This document shows, piece after piece, positions 30,510 to 32,753 of a DNA stretch of 32,753 bases. The stretch is taken from the NCBI RefSeq assembly GCF_025060895.1, contig NZ_JANZKV010000327.1, positions 1-32,753 on the forward strand. Reading direction: 5' to 3'. The notes beneath the pieces were generated by a model, which was not told the DNA's origin, did not search any database, and saw only the letters and a program-made list of their open reading frames with translations. A program made the translations under genes and the position numbers. Within the stretch, counting starts at the first letter, position 1. Every line of letters begins with the position of its first letter. This stretch comes from Stieleria sedimenti (GTDB lineage: Bacteria; Planctomycetota; Planctomycetia; Pirellulales; Pirellulaceae).

Positions 30510-32336
30510 ATGGCACTGTTGACGATTGCGGATGTATCCATCGGGTTCGCCGGTCCACCCCTGCTGGACGGCGTCACCGCCCAGATCGAACCCGGCCAGC
30601 GGATCGGATTGTTGGGCCGCAACGGAGCCGGCAAGACAACCTTGTTAAAATTGCTCGCCGGTGAGCTCCAACCCGACCATGGTGAAATTCAACTCGGCGA
30701 CAAGACACGTGTCGCGCGATTGACCCAAGACGTGCCCTCGCACCTGTCGGGCACCATCGCCGACATCGTGTCGTCCGGAATCCCCGTCGAAAAGATCGCC
30801 GACCCGACCACGCAGTGGGAAGCCGAGCATGCCGTGGAGACCACGTTGTCACGCATGCAACTCGACGGCACGCTTCGATTCGAATCTCTTTCCAGCGGCA
30901 TGAAGCGGCGGGTCCTGCTGGCCAAATCGATCGTGGCCCAACCCGACATCCTGCTGTTGGACGAACCGACCAACCACCTCGATATCGAATCCATTCTCTG
31001 GCTCGAAGACTTCCTCTCTCGCTGGGACAAGACCCTGGTCTTCATCACCCACGACCGCTCGTTCCTGCAACAATTGGCGACGCGGATCTGGGAAGTCGAT
31101 CGCGGTCGGTTGTTCGACTGGTCTTGCGATTACCACACGTTCCTGACGCGTAAAGAACAAGCCTTGGAGGCCGAAGAGAAACAGAACGCGCTCTTCGATA
31201 AACGTTTGGCCGAAGAGGAAGCTTGGATTCGTCAAGGGATCAAGGCACGACGTACGCGCAACGAAGGTCGTGTTCGAGCCCTCAAAGCGATGCGCGCCGA
31301 ACGCAGCAAACGACAAAACCGAGTCGGCAATGCAAAACTGGAAGTCCAAGATGCCCAACGCAGCGGTGTGCTGGTCGCCGAATTGACCGATGTCAGTTTC
31401 GCCTACGGTGATCACACCATCGTGGATCATTTTTCCACCGAGCTGATGCGTGGTGACAAGATCGGGATCATCGGCCCCAACGGTGCCGGCAAGTCGACGT
31501 TGCTGAAGTTGCTGTTGGGCAAACTTAAACCCGACTCGGGTAAAGTTCGACTGGGAACAAAGTTGGAGATCGCATATTTCGATCAAATGCGTGACACGCT
31601 GGACCCGGAGCAAACTGTCCAGGAAAACGTCGGCGACGGCAGCGAACAATTGAAAGTCGGGGGCAAGTCCAAACACGTGCTCGGCTATTTGCAGGATTAC
31701 CTGTTCACACCGGAACGGGCGCGGACCAAGGTCAAGTTTCTTTCCGGCGGTGAGTGCAATCGCGCCTTGTTGGCAAAGCTGATGACCAAACCCGCCAACG
31801 TGCTGGTGATGGATGAGCCGACCAATGACTTGGACGCCGAGACGCTGGAATTGCTCGAAGAACTATTGGCCAACTACGAAGGCACCTTGTTGTTAGTCAG
31901 CCACGATCGGACATTCTTGAACAACGTCGTGACCAGCACGATCGTCTTCGAAGACGACACGATCCGGCAATACGTCGGTGGATATGACGATTGGCGCGAT
32001 GCCGTCGCCAGACGCCAACAGTCGGCAAACGGCAATGGCCTCACCGCAAAGAACACTGCAACGCCGCGCAAGAAAGACACGGTCCAGTCTGACGCAAACC
32101 CGCCAACGGCACCGGCCAAACGAAAGCTGTCTTACAAAGAGAAACGCGAACTGGAAGCGTTGCCGGAAAAGATCGAAAGCCTGGAACAGCAGATCGCCGA
32201 TTTGCATGCAGCCATGGCGGAACCGGAGTACTACCAATCCGGTGGCGACAAGATCGCCGCCGACGCCGCTCAACTGGCAACGGCCGAAAAAGAGCTGGCG
32301 TCGGCCTACCAACGATGGGAACAGCTTGAAGAATAG
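30510..32336 (+). CDS. uup: ABC-F family ATPase, Uup type
   Basis: This is 608 residues with two ABC ATPase domains and no membrane segment. The first Walker A is GRNGAGKTT (36-44), with signature LSSGMKRRVLLAK and Walker B LLLDEPTNHLD. The second has GPNGAGKST, LSGGECNRALLAK and LVMDEPTNDLD. A basic helical linker (RTRNEGRVRALKAMRAERSKRQN) joins them, as in ribosome-binding ABC-F proteins. A C-terminal coiled coil (about 528-608, KRELEALPEKIESLEQQIADL) is the Uup hallmark. Uup-type proteins act at the ribosome or on branched DNA structures; which applies here is not clear. A good AAGGA ribosome site precedes the ATG. It ends the run and is followed at once by a GC-rich hairpin. Confidence 0.92.
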   Translation: MALLTIADVSIGFAGPPLLDGVTAQIEPGQRIGLLGRNGAGKTTLLKLLAGELQPDHGEIQLGDKTRVARLTQDVPSHLSGTIADIVSSGIPVEKIADPTTQWEAEHAVETTLSRMQLDGTLRFESLSSGMKRRVLLAKSIVAQPDILLLDEPTNHLDIESILWLEDFLSRWDKTLVFITHDRSFLQQLATRIWEVDRGRLFDWSCDYHTFLTRKEQALEAEEKQNALFDKRLAEEEAWIRQGIKARRTRNEGRVRALKAMRAERSKRQNRVGNAKLEVQDAQRSGVLVAELTDVSFAYGDHTIVDHFSTELMRGDKIGIIGPNGAGKSTLLKLLLGKLKPDSGKVRLGTKLEIAYFDQMRDTLDPEQTVQENVGDGSEQLKVGGKSKHVLGYLQDYLFTPERARTKVKFLSGGECNRALLAKLMTKPANVLVMDEPTNDLDAETLELLEELLANYEGTLLLVSHDRTFLNNVVTSTIVFEDDTIRQYVGGYDDWRDAVARRQQSANGNGLTAKNTATPRKKDTVQSDANPPTAPAKRKLSYKEKRELEALPEKIESLEQQIADLHAAMAEPEYYQSGGDKIAADAAQLATAEKELASAYQRWEQLEE

Positions 32337-32338
32337 CC

Positions 32339-32369
32339 GCCGTCGATTCTGATAAAGCGAATCGACGGC
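32339..32369 (+). terminator. Terminator-like hairpin after the ABC-F gene
   Basis: GCCGTCGATTC (32339-32349) and its exact complement (32359-32369) make an 11-bp stem with a 9-nt loop, 2 bp past the stop codon. No U-tract follows, so it may end transcription with help or protect the 3' end. Confidence 0.6.
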
Positions 32370-32612
32370 GACCGGTGGGCATCTTGCCCCGAGGGCCCAT
32401 CCATCGGTTCACGAATCTACAGATTCATCCATTTGGCGACAGAGGAATCAGGGTACTGATTTCGAATTTTTCTGAACGTTTTTTGTTGCGCAATGCATTC
32501 GATAACATTGGCAATCTGCAAGTGGTCACATTGGTCGCGCAACACACCATCTCATTGCGGGGGCACCCAATGGAGTACGCCATACCCGCACGCCGACGAC
32601 CATCCGCTAAGC

Positions 32613-32636
32613 AGTGGGGTAAGCATCTTGCTCGCC
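32613..32636. repeat. AGTGG-core repeat, single arm
   Basis: AGTGGGGTAAGCATCTTGC and the next bases match the arm cores at 6596 (AGTGGCGTAAGC) and 16639 (AGTGGGATACGC). The opposite arm is decayed; only CCCCAGGC near 32670-32677 hints at it. Confidence 0.5.
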
Positions 32637-32693
32637 GACACCGAACGGTGTTCTCGGTTAGCGACATGCCCCAGGCGGCTGTCGATTTAATCG

Positions 32694-32715
32694 GCCGTTT
32701 GGCGCGAGCCTACGG
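32694..32715. repeat. 22-bp dispersed repeat identical to 141-162
   Basis: GCCGTTTGGCGCGAGCC and the next five bases TACGG are identical to 141-162, in the same orientation, about 32.5 kb apart. At the left end the repeat has a decayed inverted partner (100-121); none is seen here before the window ends. Confidence 0.7.
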
Positions 32716-32753
32716 CCCCGGTGTGTTTTCTTCGTGCTACAGGCCCGTACGCT

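Larger units (their letters stand above)
32370..32753. other. Gene-free, repeat-rich right end
   Basis: About 380 bp after the ABC-F terminator hold no convincing gene on either strand. Short open frames give Cys/Arg/Ser-rich peptides with no domain. The stretch holds the AGTGG-core repeat at 32613, a small palindrome (ACACCGAACGGTGT, 32638-32651) and a 22-bp repeat shared with the window's left end. Confidence 0.5.

Noticed and set aside
32425-32667. An 80-codon minus-strand open frame at the right end
   Set aside because: Cys/Arg-rich product with no domain, overlapping repeat sequences.

Overview
This window looks like chromosomal DNA of a planctomycete, most likely a marine Rhodopirellula-type member of the Pirellulaceae. 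That is an inference from gene content: two Cys-type sulfatases, two Tat-exported Gfo/Idh/MocA oxidoreductases, an ECF sigma factor without an anti-sigma partner, a soluble Ser/Thr kinase, many genes with weak Shine-Dalgarno sequences, and palindromic repeats at gene ends. I see no phage, integrase, transposase, CRISPR array, rRNA or tRNA.

Layout. 1-360 is gene-free and holds a nested inverted repeat. 365-5557 (minus) is a sulfatase, the two separate halves of a Tm-1-type protein in overlapping genes, and a second sulfatase. 5825-8941 is a convergent pair, a tandem PilZ-like protein facing an HD-GYP-like/PAS/GGDEF protein, with a strong hairpin between them. 9232-11067 is an ECF sigma factor followed 6 bp later by a Tat-type oxidoreductase. 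11148-12347 (minus) is a diadenylate cyclase fused to a YbbR domain. 12348-13067 is gene-free. 13068-13658 is a small membrane protein. 13922-16577 is a sulfur cassette: persulfide dioxygenase/pseudo-rhodanese/rhodanese plus two YeeE/YedE half-transporters. 16715-20681 (minus) is a SWIM/SNF2 helicase with a small membrane protein downstream. 20859-22729 is a 2Fe-2S ferredoxin overlapping tail-to-tail with a kinase that carries a pseudo-receiver. 23025-25541 (minus) is rsfS-argS. 25702-28247 is a second Tat oxidoreductase overlapping tail-to-tail with a DUF481 outer-membrane protein. 28542-32336 is a compact run of terB-like, coaB, pyrD and uup-type ABC-F genes ending in a hairpin. 32370-32753 is repeat-rich and gene-free.

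How the parts relate. Two nucleotide second-messenger systems are represented: c-di-GMP (GGDEF enzyme and PilZ-like protein, adjacent) and c-di-AMP (DAC-YbbR fusion). Sulfur chemistry appears twice: sulfatases that release sulfate from organic esters, and a persulfide/thiosulfate handling cassette. The right third is housekeeping (arginyl-tRNA synthetase, ribosome silencing factor, CoA and pyrimidine synthesis, ABC-F). The least ordinary items are the DAC-YbbR fusion with an altered RHR motif, the split Tm-1 operon, the kinase-pseudo-receiver fusion, the degenerate HD-GYP/GGDEF protein, and the families of palindromic repeats placed at gene ends.
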